Of a DNA stretch of 64,000 nt, positions 23,970 to 33,638 are shown piece after piece. Each line of letters starts with the position of its first letter. The first letter of the stretch is position 1. This DNA comes from Roseivirga sp. E12 (GTDB taxonomy: Bacteria; Bacteroidota; Bacteroidia; Cytophagales; Cyclobacteriaceae): positions 1-64,000 of the forward strand of contig NZ_JAGFMD010000003.1 of the NCBI RefSeq assembly GCF_017592825.1. Direction: 5' to 3'. The notes under the pieces are model-generated. The model had not been told where the DNA came from and searched no databases. It worked only from the letters and a program-made list of their open reading frames with translations. The position numbers were made by a program, and so were the translations under genes.

Positions 23970-26831
23970 ATGGAAAAACTTAAGGAAAACACCTCTATCG
24001 ATCTTGCCCCTGTAGACCTTTCTGGTCATGAAAACATCGAAATCTTCGGTGCTCGGGAGCATAACCTAAAGAACATCGATACGGTAATTCCTCGCAACAA
24101 GCTGGTGGTCATTACCGGCATTTCCGGTTCAGGAAAATCTTCCCTAGCCTTTGACACAATCTATGCAGAAGGCCAGCGCAGGTATATGGAGAGTTTTTCG
24201 GCCTATGCCCGCTCTTTTATTGGCGATATGGAGCGACCAGATGTCGACAAAATCAATGGCTTAAGTCCTGTTATTTCCATTGAGCAGAAAACTACATCGA
24301 GAAACCCTCGATCCACCGTAGGTACGCTGACTGAAATCTATGATTTTCTTCGCCTTCTGTTTGCCCGTACCGGAGTAGCATATTCCTACTTGACAGGCAA
24401 AGCGATGATTCGCCAATCGGAAGATCAGATTGTCGATCATTTGATCCAAAATTTTGACAAACAAAAGCTTATTCTTTTGGCTCCTGTAGTCAAAGGACGA
24501 AAGGGTCATTACCGAGAACTATTCGTTCAAATAAGAAAAATGGGCTTTACAAAAGTCCGTGTGGATGGCGTGGTCATGGACATGGTGCCCAAAATGCAAG
24601 TCGATCGGTACAAAACACATGACATCGAGATTGTTGTGGACCGCATCATTGCTGAAGTAGAAGATCGCTATCGTATTGCTCAGAGTGTCAAGACAGCCTT
24701 GTCTCATGGTAAAGGTGTAATGGTGGTTCGCGATGAAGAAACGAACGTGCACCATTTTTCGAAGTACTTGATGGATCCTGAAACGGGTCTTTCTTATGAC
24801 GAGCCCGCCCCTAACAACTTCTCCTTCAACTCTCCTTATGGCGCTTGCCAAACCTGTAATGGGCTCGGGCAAATTGAAGAGATTAGCAAGGCTAACGTTA
24901 TCCCAGACAAGAGCATCAGTATAAGTCGTGGTGGCATTGCGCCATTAGGTGAGTACCGAGACATTTGGATCTTTAAGAAGATTGATGCCATTCTGAAGCG
25001 ATACAAAGTCAATCTTTCCACCCCAATAGAGAAAATTCCTGAAGAGGTACTGGATGTTATCCTCTATGGAGACGATGTGCCTGTAGCAGTCAGCTCAAAG
25101 AAATATCCAGGCACCGAATGGAGTACGAAGTTCGAAGGCATTATCAAGTTTCTTGAAAAGCAAAAAGACGAAGGCACCGAAAAGACCAAAAGATGGATTG
25201 AAGACTTTATGTCTATCAAAACATGTCCTTCCTGCGATGGCGCTCGACTTAAAAAGGAGTCGTTGCACTTTAAAATTGCAGATACCAACATTTCGCAGCT
25301 CGCGCGAATGGACATTACGCAATTGAGCAATTGGTTTGTGGGTGTGGAAGATAGAATGACAGAGAAGCAGCGCCAGATTGCTCCTGAAATTCTAAAAGAG
25401 ATTAGAAAGCGAATCGGCTTCTTGCTTGATGTCGGCTTGGATTACTTGACCTTGAACCGCCCACTGAGAACCTTGTCGGGTGGCGAAGCACAAAGAATTC
25501 GATTGGCTACTCAAATTGGTACACAATTGGTTGGTGTTCTTTACATTATGGATGAGCCAAGTATTGGGCTTCACCAAAGAGACAATGTAAAGCTTATCAA
25601 TGCCCTGAAAAACCTTCGTGATATCGGTAATACCATCATAGTAGTTGAGCATGATAAGGATATGATGCTGGCTTCGGACCATATCATCGATATCGGTCCA
25701 GGTGCTGGTAGACATGGCGGTCAAATTGTGGCTGCGGGTTCTCCTGAAAAGTTTCTGGACGAAGGAGGTATCACAGCGGACTACCTTAAAGGACAGCGTA
25801 GCATTGAAGTTCCGAAGAAACGCAGGGCTGGCAACGGCAATCAAATTGTACTTAAGGGTGCGGAAGGTAATAACCTTCAAAATGTTACTTTAAAGTTGCC
25901 TTTAGGCAAAATGGTCTGCGTGACTGGTGTTTCTGGGAGCGGAAAATCTACCTTGATTCATGATACCCTTTTTCCAATTCTAAATCAGCACTTCTTTAGG
26001 TCGAGAAAGAACCCTCTGGCTTATAAGTCCATTGATGGGCTTAATAATGTTGATAAGGTAATCGAGGTTGATCAGTCACCAATCGGTAGAACGCCAAGGT
26101 CAAACCCAGCAACATACACTGGAGTCTTTTCTGATATTCGAACGCTCTTTACCGAACTACCAGAAGCCAAGATTAGAGGCTATAAGGCCGGAAGGTTCTC
26201 TTTTAATGTAAAAGGAGGGCGTTGCGAAACTTGCGAAGGGGCTGGTATGAAGCTGATCGAAATGGATTTCTTACCTAATGTTCATGTGCCTTGCGAAACT
26301 TGCAAAGGCAAGCGCTATAATCGTGAGACGCTAGAGGTTCGGTTTAAAGGAAAATCAATCTCTGATGTACTCGACATGACGGTAGAGCAGGCCGTTGAAT
26401 TCTTTGAACATCAGCCGAAGATTTTAAGAAAAATCAAAACGCTTAATGATGTTGGCTTGGGTTATATCTCTTTAGGTCAGCATGCCACCACCCTTTCAGG
26501 AGGAGAAGCGCAACGGGTGAAATTGGCAACAGAGCTTTCTAAAAAGGACACTGGCCAGACACTGTACATTCTGGATGAACCTACAACAGGGCTACACTTC
26601 AAGGACATTCAGCACTTGTTGGACGTTTTGAACCGATTGGTAGACAAAGGCAATTCCGTTTTAGTGATTGAGCATAATCTTGATGTGATCAAGGTATCGG
26701 ATCATATCATTGACCTGGGGCCAGAAGGTGGAAATGGTGGCGGAATTATTGTAGCTGAAGGTGCGCCTGAAAAAGTTGCTAAAAGCACCAAGGGCTATAC
26801 AGCCAAATTCTTGAAAGAAGAGCTTTCATAG
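23970..26831 (+). CDS. uvrA: excinuclease ABC subunit UvrA
   Basis: The 953-residue ABC-class ATPase is the damage-recognition subunit of nucleotide excision repair, acting with UvrB and UvrC. The first Walker [10 protein letters not shown] is at about residues 50-58, the second GVSGSGKST at about 653-661, and the signature motif LSGGEAQR occurs twice. The zinc-binding CxxC pairs CPSC (near 417) and CETC / CETC (near 752 and 774) are present. In the UvrB-binding/zinc module 1 only the second pair (CQTC, near 295) is kept, whereas the usual first CxxC pair is replaced by YLMDPETG. The length is normal for Bacteroidota UvrA. It appears monocistronic. Confidence 0.96.
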   Translation: MEKLKENTSIDLAPVDLSGHENIEIFGAREHNLKNIDTVIPRNKLVVITGISGSGKSSLAFDTIYAEGQRRYMESFSAYARSFIGDMERPDVDKINGLSPVISIEQKTTSRNPRSTVGTLTEIYDFLRLLFARTGVAYSYLTGKAMIRQSEDQIVDHLIQNFDKQKLILLAPVVKGRKGHYRELFVQIRKMGFTKVRVDGVVMDMVPKMQVDRYKTHDIEIVVDRIIAEVEDRYRIAQSVKTALSHGKGVMVVRDEETNVHHFSKYLMDPETGLSYDEPAPNNFSFNSPYGACQTCNGLGQIEEISKANVIPDKSISISRGGIAPLGEYRDIWIFKKIDAILKRYKVNLSTPIEKIPEEVLDVILYGDDVPVAVSSKKYPGTEWSTKFEGIIKFLEKQKDEGTEKTKRWIEDFMSIKTCPSCDGARLKKESLHFKIADTNISQLARMDITQLSNWFVGVEDRMTEKQRQIAPEILKEIRKRIGFLLDVGLDYLTLNRPLRTLSGGEAQRIRLATQIGTQLVGVLYIMDEPSIGLHQRDNVKLINALKNLRDIGNTIIVVEHDKDMMLASDHIIDIGPGAGRHGGQIVAAGSPEKFLDEGGITADYLKGQRSIEVPKKRRAGNGNQIVLKGAEGNNLQNVTLKLPLGKMVCVTGVSGSGKSTLIHDTLFPILNQHFFRSRKNPLAYKSIDGLNNVDKVIEVDQSPIGRTPRSNPATYTGVFSDIRTLFTELPEAKIRGYKAGRFSFNVKGGRCETCEGAGMKLIEMDFLPNVHVPCETCKGKRYNRETLEVRFKGKSISDVLDMTVEQAVEFFEHQPKILRKIKTLNDVGLGYISLGQHATTLSGGEAQRVKLATELSKKDTGQTLYILDEPTTGLHFKDIQHLLDVLNRLVDKGNSVLVIEHNLDVIKVSDHIIDLGPEGGNGGGIIVAEGAPEKVAKSTKGYTAKFLKEELS

Positions 26832-27149
26832 GTATAAAAAATAGATGCTGCCGCTTTCGCGAGCAGCACCGTCTTCAACCAAAACATTAAAATCGATACA
26901 ACTATCTCACTCCTCAACAGTCTGTAACCTAACACCAGTTACGGACATCCATTATCGATTCTAATTTCTTTCTAAAATTTCTTTGAAAGCTCACCCATAG
27001 AACGGTGATTGGTCAATGTGTATTATACGTAGTGCTCATATTTATTGGTTTTTAACATTTATTAATAAATCTCACTTTTTAGTAATAATTGACCCGATAA
27101 GCATCAACTTTGAGCAACCAAAAACGTATGCATTACTAACATATTGCCT
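26832..27149. other. 318-bp intergenic region with a post-uvrA hairpin
   Basis: I see no gene. A stable hairpin at 26846-26868 (TGCTGC-CGC, TTTC loop, GCG with one bulged A, GCAGCA) starts 15 bp after the uvrA stop and probably marks its 3' end, although no U-run follows. A short inverted repeat GTAAC-N9-GTTAC lies at 26924-26942. The AT-rich stretch 27045-27090 presumably holds the promoter of the NADH dehydrogenase gene. Confidence 0.4.
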
Positions 27150-28469
27150 ATGTCTACCTTTCATCATCTACACTTAGAAATTCCTAAGTGTGACAAGCCA
27201 AGGATTGTTGTTGTTGGCGGTGGATTTGCCGGAATTCAGCTGGTTAAATCGCTTCGAAAACTCCCTTATCAAGTAGTCTTACTCGACCGTCATAACTATC
27301 ACACTTTTCAACCACTTCTTTATCAAGTAGCAACCGCTGGTTTGGAACCAGACTCCATAGCAGGTGCCCTAAGGCAACTCTTCGAAAAGCACGAAGACTT
27401 CTATTTTAGAATGGCTAGAGTAACTGGAATAGACTTAGAAAAGAAGTGTATCAAAACACTCGTTGGTGAGCTTGACTATGACATGCTAGTCATTGCCAAT
27501 GGCTCTAAGACCAACTACTTCGGAGATAAGAAGATGTATGAGCGCACCTTCCCTATGAAGCAGGTTCCGCAGGCATTGGATTTACGAAGTCATATGCTCC
27601 AGAATTTCGAGCAAACAGTAATGTCGCCTGACCCTGACGAGCAAGATCGCTTGACCAACTTTGTAATTGTTGGTGGCGGACCAACGGGAGTTGAGGTTGC
27701 AGGGGCCCTTGGCGAGTTAAAGAAGCACGTCTTGCCGAAAGACTATCCCGATATTGACTTCGATATTATGAAACTTCATTTGGTGGAAGGAGGGCCTCGC
27801 CTGTTAGCTGGTATGTCTGAAAAGTCTAGTGTGAAGGCAATGGAGTATTTAAAAGAATTTGGCATTGACGTTCGAACCGATACAAGGCTGGCAGACTATG
27901 ACGGCCGCGATGTTACTCTCACTGATGGCACTGTTATTCCTGCCAAAACAGTTATTTGGGCTGCGGGTGTTACAGGAAATATCATTGATGGCTTACCTGA
28001 AGGAGTTGTTGAACGAGGACGTATATTGGTTAATGAATTCAATCAGTTGAAGGACTATGAAGACGTATACGCCATTGGTGATATCGCAATGATGAAGACT
28101 AATGAATATTCGAATGGATATCCAATGGTAGCACCTGTAGCCATGCAACAGGCTGAGTACTTGGGCAAAAACCTAAAACGAAAACTCCAAAACAAGGCTT
28201 TTGCGCCTTTCAAATACAAGGACAAGGGTTCAATGGCCACAATCGGTAGAAACCGGGCCGTAGTTGACCTACCTAAATTTCATTTTGGGGGGTTCTTCGC
28301 CTGGTTAGTCTGGATGTTTGTCCATTTGATGTCCATTGTTGGCTTTAGAAACAGGTTGGTTGTATTAAGCAACTGGGTCTGGAGTTATATGACCTATGAT
28401 AGGGGTACCAGGCTGATCATTCGAACCTTCCTCAGAAACCACAAATACAAGCCAGGAGATAGTTTGTAG
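27150..28469 (+). CDS. type II NADH:quinone oxidoreductase (NDH-2)
   Basis: The start is the ATG at 27150 (a TTG two codons upstream is less likely), giving 439 residues. The FAD site VVGGGFAGIQ is at about residues 21-30, the NADH site IVGGGPTGVEVAG at about 173-185, and the late FAD block VYAIGDIAMM at about 306-315. The C-terminal part (FFAWLVWMFVHLMSIVGF) is a membrane-associating amphipathic region typical of NDH-2. The enzyme moves electrons from NADH to quinone without pumping protons. It is monocistronic: there is no same-strand neighbour closer than 80 bp. Confidence 0.93.
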   Translation: MSTFHHLHLEIPKCDKPRIVVVGGGFAGIQLVKSLRKLPYQVVLLDRHNYHTFQPLLYQVATAGLEPDSIAGALRQLFEKHEDFYFRMARVTGIDLEKKCIKTLVGELDYDMLVIANGSKTNYFGDKKMYERTFPMKQVPQALDLRSHMLQNFEQTVMSPDPDEQDRLTNFVIVGGGPTGVEVAGALGELKKHVLPKDYPDIDFDIMKLHLVEGGPRLLAGMSEKSSVKAMEYLKEFGIDVRTDTRLADYDGRDVTLTDGTVIPAKTVIWAAGVTGNIIDGLPEGVVERGRILVNEFNQLKDYEDVYAIGDIAMMKTNEYSNGYPMVAPVAMQQAEYLGKNLKRKLQNKAFAPFKYKDKGSMATIGRNRAVVDLPKFHFGGFFAWLVWMFVHLMSIVGFRNRLVVLSNWVWSYMTYDRGTRLIIRTFLRNHKYKPGDSL

Positions 28470-28550
28470 CCCCACAAATAGCCTTTAGTTACCTCTCATG
28501 ATAAAGCAGCCTTTATAATGCTTAAAGATTGCTTATTTTCCACTCGTTAA

Positions 28551-29600
28551 ATGAGGAAAAAGAGATTATACTGGACACTTCAGATTTTGGGTTGGGGGAT
28601 TTATTTCTTCATCAACTTCATCACTATATCCATCAATCCTCAAAACTTAGATGAGGCAACGATGCGCATTTCGAGAATTGAGGTGATGGTTCATTCTCCC
28701 CTTTTGCTGATGTGCTCTCATTTAATTCTGCGAGAGATAATTATAAAGCGGGGTTGGCTAAAAATTAACATTGCGAGAGTAATCCCTAGAATCCTTGGTA
28801 TAATCGGAATGTCATCTCTGATTGTTGTTGCTCTTTCCTTTGCCTTTTACAGTCTAGTAGGGAACCTTGCTACAGGTCAAGCGCTAGCAACCGACATTCT
28901 TTTTGCCTTCATTACATATGTGATCCTCTATGTACTCTGGGCTACTGTATACTTCCTATACCACTTTCTGGAGACCAATAACAGATCTTTGAAATACGAG
29001 GCCGCCATGAATGAGATGCACCTCAACCAGCTGAAATCGCAGTTGAACCCTCATTTTATCTTCAATGCACTCAACAGCATGCGGGCTTTGGTCGATGAAG
29101 AGCCAACAAAGGCAAAAATTGCTATTACACAGCTCTCTAATATTCTGAGAAACTCACTGATCACGGATAAGAAGAGGGTAGTGAGCTTTGGTGATGAACT
29201 TAATACCGTAAAGGACTATCTCGCACTTGAAAGCATACGATTTGAGGAGAGGCTGGAGGTCAGTTACCAAATAGACCCAAAGTCTGACGGATATGAAATC
29301 CCGCCTATGATGGTTCAGACATTAGTAGAAAATGCGATTAAGCATGGCGTATCGAACTTAATGCAGGGAGGACTGATAGAAATTCAATCAGTTGTAGAGC
29401 ATTCAATATTGATACTGAAAATTAGAAATAGTGGTCAACTCATGAACGGGCAACCTCAAAGAAGAGGAAGACGAGGAGTTGGACTGATTAATACGAAAGA
29501 AAGGCTAAAATTGATCTACGGAGATGCTGCCTCATTTCGTATTTACAATGAAAATAATAAGTTTGTTGTGACTGAAGTGAAAATACCTCAGCGCATTTAA
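28551..29600 (+). CDS. LytS-type sensor histidine kinase (His_kinase/PF06580)
   Basis: The 349-residue protein has four transmembrane helices (about residues 10-27, 47-62, 80-103 and 115-138), no periplasmic sensor domain, then the conserved phospho-acceptor block QLNPHFIFNALN with His168, and an ATPase domain with PPMMVQTLVENAIKHG (N box, about 243-258) and GVGLINTKERL (G box, about 307). It belongs to the kinases paired with LytTR regulators. The response regulator gene begins 16 bp downstream and is certainly its partner. The signal is unknown. Confidence 0.95.
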   Translation: MRKKRLYWTLQILGWGIYFFINFITISINPQNLDEATMRISRIEVMVHSPLLLMCSHLILREIIIKRGWLKINIARVIPRILGIIGMSSLIVVALSFAFYSLVGNLATGQALATDILFAFITYVILYVLWATVYFLYHFLETNNRSLKYEAAMNEMHLNQLKSQLNPHFIFNALNSMRALVDEEPTKAKIAITQLSNILRNSLITDKKRVVSFGDELNTVKDYLALESIRFEERLEVSYQIDPKSDGYEIPPMMVQTLVENAIKHGVSNLMQGGLIEIQSVVEHSILILKIRNSGQLMNGQPQRRGRRGVGLINTKERLKLIYGDAASFRIYNENNKFVVTEVKIPQRI

Positions 29601-29615
29601 GGAAAATAGAAACAG

Positions 29616-30338
29616 ATGAGAGCACTGATTATCGATGATGAAAGGCTAGCTAGAAAGGAATTAACCAATCTGCTGCAAGAATACCCTGAAGTGGAAATAG
29701 TAGGAGAAGCTGTAAACGCTGAAGATGCCGAGGAAAAAATTCAGAGCCTTCAGCCGGATTTGCTCTTTCTAGACATTCAAATGCCAGGTAAAACTGGGTT
29801 TGAGCTATTGGAAACACTAGATTCTGTACCAGATGTGGTCTTCACCACGGCTTATGATGAGTACGCCCTGAAGGCTTTTGACTTTAATGCCCTAGACTAT
29901 TTGTTGAAGCCAATCGAGCCAGACAGATTGAAAGAAACCATTACCAAGCTAATCAATAGGCCTAAAAAAGAGCCGATTGCAGAAGTTGTGGGTGATCAAA
30001 AATTAGGACCTCAGGACAGAGTTTTTGTAAAGGATGGGGATAAGTGCTGGTTTGTAAAGTTGGAAAACATTAGGCTATTCGAGTCTGATGGCAACTATAT
30101 CAAAATCTATTTTGACAATTTCAAACCAATGATCCACAAGTCATTGAATGCCTTGGATGAGAAGTTAGACGACAGGTCTTTTTTCAGAGCCAGTAGAAAA
30201 CATATCATTAATCTTACGTGGGTAGAAAGCATTGAATCTTGGTTCAATGGTGGCCTGATGGTCGTGCTTCGAGGAGGAGACAAAGTAGAGGTAAGTCGTA
30301 GACAAGCAGCACGATTTAAAGAGATGATGAGTCTATAA
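29616..30338 (+). CDS. LytTR-family response regulator
   Basis: This 240-residue regulator has a receiver domain (about 1-120) with acidic pocket DDE at 7-9, phospho-acceptor Asp53 in FLDIQMPG, and Lys in YLLKPIEPD near 107. A LytTR DNA-binding domain (about 135-238) follows, with FVKDGDKCWFVKLENI and the FFRASRKHIINL block. It acts on direct-repeat promoters in related systems. It shares an operon with the upstream kinase and is closed by a strong terminator. Confidence 0.95.
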   Translation: MRALIIDDERLARKELTNLLQEYPEVEIVGEAVNAEDAEEKIQSLQPDLLFLDIQMPGKTGFELLETLDSVPDVVFTTAYDEYALKAFDFNALDYLLKPIEPDRLKETITKLINRPKKEPIAEVVGDQKLGPQDRVFVKDGDKCWFVKLENIRLFESDGNYIKIYFDNFKPMIHKSLNALDEKLDDRSFFRASRKHIINLTWVESIESWFNGGLMVVLRGGDKVEVSRRQAARFKEMMSL

Positions 30339-30356
30339 GACACAAGAAAGAAGTTT

Positions 30357-30407
30357 AAAAGCCACAGGTTTCCTATATTAGTAACGGAAAAGGCCTGTGG
30401 TTTTTTT
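30357..30407 (+). terminator. Rho-independent terminator of the LytS/LytTR operon
   Basis: CCACAGG (30362-30368) pairs with CCTGTGG (30394-30400), with a second inner pairing TCC/GGA, flanked by AAAAG on the left and seven T residues on the right. Confidence 0.85.
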
Positions 30408-30491
30408 ATACCCATTCCGGTCTAACTAGCAAACCCTCCTCATTCAATAGATACCATCTGCTTTGTTTACCACAACAGGTAAATTATTGGT

Positions 30492-32129
30492 ATGAAGTAT
30501 CTAATCATTTCTTTCGTAATCATTTTTCAAAATTCTATCCCTGTAACTGGCGTCCAAGAGGCGCAAGAGATAGTCCAAGAGGAGAGCATTTCTAAATCTA
30601 CTAAAGTCGCTTTTGGCGCAGACTCCTCTTTTTACCTATACAATGGTATTGGTCCCTATAGTTTAGAAAGTCGCTCTGCCAGAATAAAATCCGCTCTGGA
30701 AACTTTTGGCGACTCAGAGTTCGATGCATCAATGATCAGCATTGAGAAGAGTACTGATGAAAACGACATCTTTTACAAAGAGCAGTTTGTCATGACCGTA
30801 ACTGCCCAAGATGCCAAGGCTCTTGGTTTAAGTAAGAATGCGGCAACTCAGTACTATACAGATATGCTACTGAGCTTTAACAAAAAAGAGGAAAAAGAAA
30901 CGCTCGCCTTAAAATCGCTAATTATCAACATAGGCATTGCTCTCTCTATCATAATACTCTTTGTTATTGGGCTTAGGTATTTCAACAGGCTTTTCAGGCT
31001 CCTATATATGAAAATCAATGGGCAAAAAGGCAAGCTACTTACAGGGTTCAAGATTAAGACCTATGAATTACTAACTGAGGAAAAACAAGTCTTATTTCTC
31101 ACCTATGTTGCCAAAGGGCTACGGTTAGCAGTGCTTATCCTCATAATTTATCTTTTACTACCCGTTCTTTTTTCATTGTTTCCATGGACTCAAGACATAG
31201 CGACCACACTCTTTGGATATATACTCGACCCTCTCAAAAGCATTGGTTCTAAATTCCTCGACTTTATACCTAACCTACTGACCATTGCTGTCATCTGGTT
31301 TGTTACTAGATATATTTTAAAGGTTCTATTATTCTTCAAGGATGAAGTAGCTCGAGGTAAGCTGGAATTACCGGGTTTCTATCCTGAGTGGGCCAAACCC
31401 ACTTATAATATCATTAAGATACTCGTGATTGCTTTAAGCTTCATAGCCATATGGCCACTCTTACCAATGTCTGATTCAGAGATCTTCAAAGGAGTATCTA
31501 CTTTCATCGGTCTACTGGTTGCTCTTGGTGGTGCCGGTGCTATTTCAAATGTCATTGCAGGACTCGTAATAACATATATGAGGTCCTTCAAAATTGGAGA
31601 TCGCGTTAAGATCGGTGATGTAATGGGAGATGTAAAAGAGAAGTCTCTTCTTAATACGAGAATAAAGACAATAAAAAACGAAATCATTACGATTCCGAAT
31701 TCACAAATGCTCAACAGCCACACCATCAACTATACAACCGCGAATGATGAGGAAGGGCTTATCCTAAATACCACTATTACCATTGGGTATGATGTGCCAT
31801 GGCGCAAGGTACATGATGTGCTGATCGAGGCAGCGCTGGAAACAGAGTTCATAAAAAAACTGCCTAAGCCCTATGTGTTGCAGACAAGTCTTGATGATTT
31901 CTATGTGAGCTATCAGTTGAATGCCAGAACCCGAGAAATCCATAAGATGGCAGTTATCTATTCCGAAATGCATAAAAATATTCAAGACAAGTGCAACGAA
32001 GCAGGAATCGAAATTCTGTCTCCTCACTATGGTGCTCAACGTGATGGAAACCATAGCACAATTCCGCAGGAACACTTACCTGACAACTATCAAGCACCGT
32101 GGTTTAGACTTAAAAACATTACTGAATAA
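30492..32129 (+). CDS. MscS-family mechanosensitive ion channel
   Basis: The 545-residue protein has a signal-like N terminus, a periplasmic domain of about 110 residues (containing the SLESRSARI block), transmembrane segments near residues 142-162, 200-230, 255-280 and 300-325, and the MscS pore helix and beta domain near 338-400: ALGGAGAISNVIAGLV, then RSFKIGDRVKIGD and ITIPNSQMLNSHTINYT. The alternating Gly/Ala pore helix is characteristic. It releases solutes on hypo-osmotic shock. The extra N-terminal domain makes it longer than the 286-residue E. coli MscS. A voltage-gated potassium channel gene follows, so the pair may serve osmotic or turgor control. Confidence 0.92.
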   Translation: MKYLIISFVIIFQNSIPVTGVQEAQEIVQEESISKSTKVAFGADSSFYLYNGIGPYSLESRSARIKSALETFGDSEFDASMISIEKSTDENDIFYKEQFVMTVTAQDAKALGLSKNAATQYYTDMLLSFNKKEEKETLALKSLIINIGIALSIIILFVIGLRYFNRLFRLLYMKINGQKGKLLTGFKIKTYELLTEEKQVLFLTYVAKGLRLAVLILIIYLLLPVLFSLFPWTQDIATTLFGYILDPLKSIGSKFLDFIPNLLTIAVIWFVTRYILKVLLFFKDEVARGKLELPGFYPEWAKPTYNIIKILVIALSFIAIWPLLPMSDSEIFKGVSTFIGLLVALGGAGAISNVIAGLVITYMRSFKIGDRVKIGDVMGDVKEKSLLNTRIKTIKNEIITIPNSQMLNSHTINYTTANDEEGLILNTTITIGYDVPWRKVHDVLIEAALETEFIKKLPKPYVLQTSLDDFYVSYQLNARTREIHKMAVIYSEMHKNIQDKCNEAGIEILSPHYGAQRDGNHSTIPQEHLPDNYQAPWFRLKNITE

Positions 32130-32140
32130 TAGTTCTGTGT

Positions 32141-32165
32141 GCCTAAAGGTCTGGGCGCTTTAGGC
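32141..32165 (+). other. 8-bp stem-loop between mscS-like and potassium-channel genes
   Basis: GCCTAAAG (32141-32148) pairs perfectly with CTTTAGGC (32158-32165) around a 9-nt loop. No U-run follows. It may be an mRNA-processing or weak termination element between the two channel genes. Confidence 0.35.
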
Positions 32166-32193
32166 CACAAGGAATTATTACTACTTTTAGACA

Positions 32194-32994
32194 ATGGGCA
32201 TCAAGCGCAAACTCGACATCATCATTTTTGGTACCGATACTCCTGCTGGAAAAGCATTCGATGTCGGTTTACTGATTGCCATCATACTAAGTGTGTTGGC
32301 TGTGATGCTAGAAAGTGTCCAGTCAATCGAAAAGAATTACGGAAATGTATTCAGGGTTGTAGAATGGGTACTGACTGTTCTGTTCTCTCTTGAATACCTT
32401 ACTCGTATTTACATTACCGAGAGAAAACGAGGCTATATTTTTAGTTTTTACGGCATCATCGATCTCCTTTCTCTATTGCCCAGTTACTTGAGTCTAGTCT
32501 TTGCCGGAACACAATATTTGCTAGTCATCCGGGCCCTAAGACTCTTAAGGGTTTTTAGAATTCTCAAGCTCGGCCGTTTCGTTGGTGAAGGAGAACAACT
32601 AGCGAGGGCACTCAAATCTAGTCGTCATAAGATTACCGTTTTCATGGCCACAGTGGTAATGCTCGTTATTATGATGGGAACCATTATGTACCTGGTTGAG
32701 GGAGGCGAAAATGGCTTTACCAGCATTCCTAGAAGCGTTTATTGGGCCGTTGTGACACTGACAACCGTTGGTTATGGGGACATTGCTCCACACACAGTAT
32801 TAGGACAGACTATTGCTTCTTTTGTGATGATTCTAGGCTATGCAATTATAGCAGTCCCCACTGGCATTGTTACTGTCGAGCTCGGCAAGGATAAAAAGAA
32901 ACGAGAGCAAATCATGTGTGAAAACTGTGGCCAAAAAGGACATGATAGCAACGCCATTCACTGCAAATTCTGTGGAGAAATACTAGACGCTTGA
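32194..32994 (+). CDS. voltage-gated-type potassium channel with C-terminal zinc ribbon
   Basis: The 266-residue subunit has six transmembrane segments. S4 carries regularly spaced positive charges (R113, R116, R119, R122, K125, R128 in RALRLLRVFRILKLGR), and the pore loop carries the K+ selectivity filter TVGYGD at 191-196. The tail has C242-x2-C245 and C257-x2-C260, a treble-clef or zinc-ribbon-like Cys4 arrangement not normal for small Kv-type channels; it could assemble subunits or sense redox or zinc. The stop TGA overlaps the TTG start of the next gene (TTGA). Confidence 0.92.
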   Translation: MGIKRKLDIIIFGTDTPAGKAFDVGLLIAIILSVLAVMLESVQSIEKNYGNVFRVVEWVLTVLFSLEYLTRIYITERKRGYIFSFYGIIDLLSLLPSYLSLVFAGTQYLLVIRALRLLRVFRILKLGRFVGEGEQLARALKSSRHKITVFMATVVMLVIMMGTIMYLVEGGENGFTSIPRSVYWAVVTLTTVGYGDIAPHTVLGQTIASFVMILGYAIIAVPTGIVTVELGKDKKKREQIMCENCGQKGHDSNAIHCKFCGEILDA

Positions 32995-33638
32995 AACCAT
33001 CTAAACTTGATGTTGATTCTCCTAAGGAAGAAATGGCCAATGTGCTAACGCATGCGGTCGGAATTATCTTTGGATATGTAGGAATCGTACTTGTAATTCT
33101 CAGGGTACCCTCTCATGAAATCTCTAGGTTCTGGAGCACTATCATATTCTTTCTTAGCATGATTATCCTTTACTCCGCATCAACGGTTTATCATTTCGTT
33201 ACAGATCAAAAAAGAAAGTACTTGTTTAAGCAATTAGATCATGCAGCCATCTATATTTTGATTGCGGGAACCTTCACTCCATTCGCTTGGGGAGTACTGG
33301 GAGAGAAAGCTTTCGGTATCAACATGCTCATAGGCATTTGGGCTATTGCTACTGCCGGCATAATCTTTAAAACCTTCTTTACTGGCCGATTTGAGGCTAT
33401 TTCTCTGCTCTCTTATCTCGGAATGGGTTGGCTCGGTTTTCTTATGTTTGATCGTATTTCCGAAGAACTCGGCAATCAGGTAGTCAACTTTATGATCTAT
33501 GGAGGTATTTCCTATACAGTAGGGATCATTTTCTACCTAATGAGAAAGCTGAAATATCACCATGCCATTTGGCATCTCTTCGTGCTCGGAGGCACAGGTT
33601 TTCACTATTGGGCAGTGCTTAACTACATTGTGTATTAG
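32991..33638 (+). CDS. PAQR/hemolysin III-family membrane protein
   Basis: The 215-residue protein has seven predicted membrane segments and the PAQR signature: NVLTHAVGIIFG at residues 18-28, SASTVYHFV near 62-70, LDHAAIYILIAGTFTPF near 82-98, and KYHHAIWHLFVLGGTGFHY near the C terminus. The Ser/His/Asp/His set is that of the zinc-dependent ceramidase-like site in this superfamily; bacterial members affect membrane fluidity. The start is TTG inside the stop of the channel gene, and no in-frame ATG is nearby. Its stop overlaps convergently with the pseudouridine synthase stop (TTAG). Confidence 0.9.
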   Translation: MKPSKLDVDSPKEEMANVLTHAVGIIFGYVGIVLVILRVPSHEISRFWSTIIFFLSMIILYSASTVYHFVTDQKRKYLFKQLDHAAIYILIAGTFTPFAWGVLGEKAFGINMLIGIWAIATAGIIFKTFFTGRFEAISLLSYLGMGWLGFLMFDRISEELGNQVVNFMIYGGISYTVGIIFYLMRKLKYHHAIWHLFVLGGTGFHYWAVLNYIVY

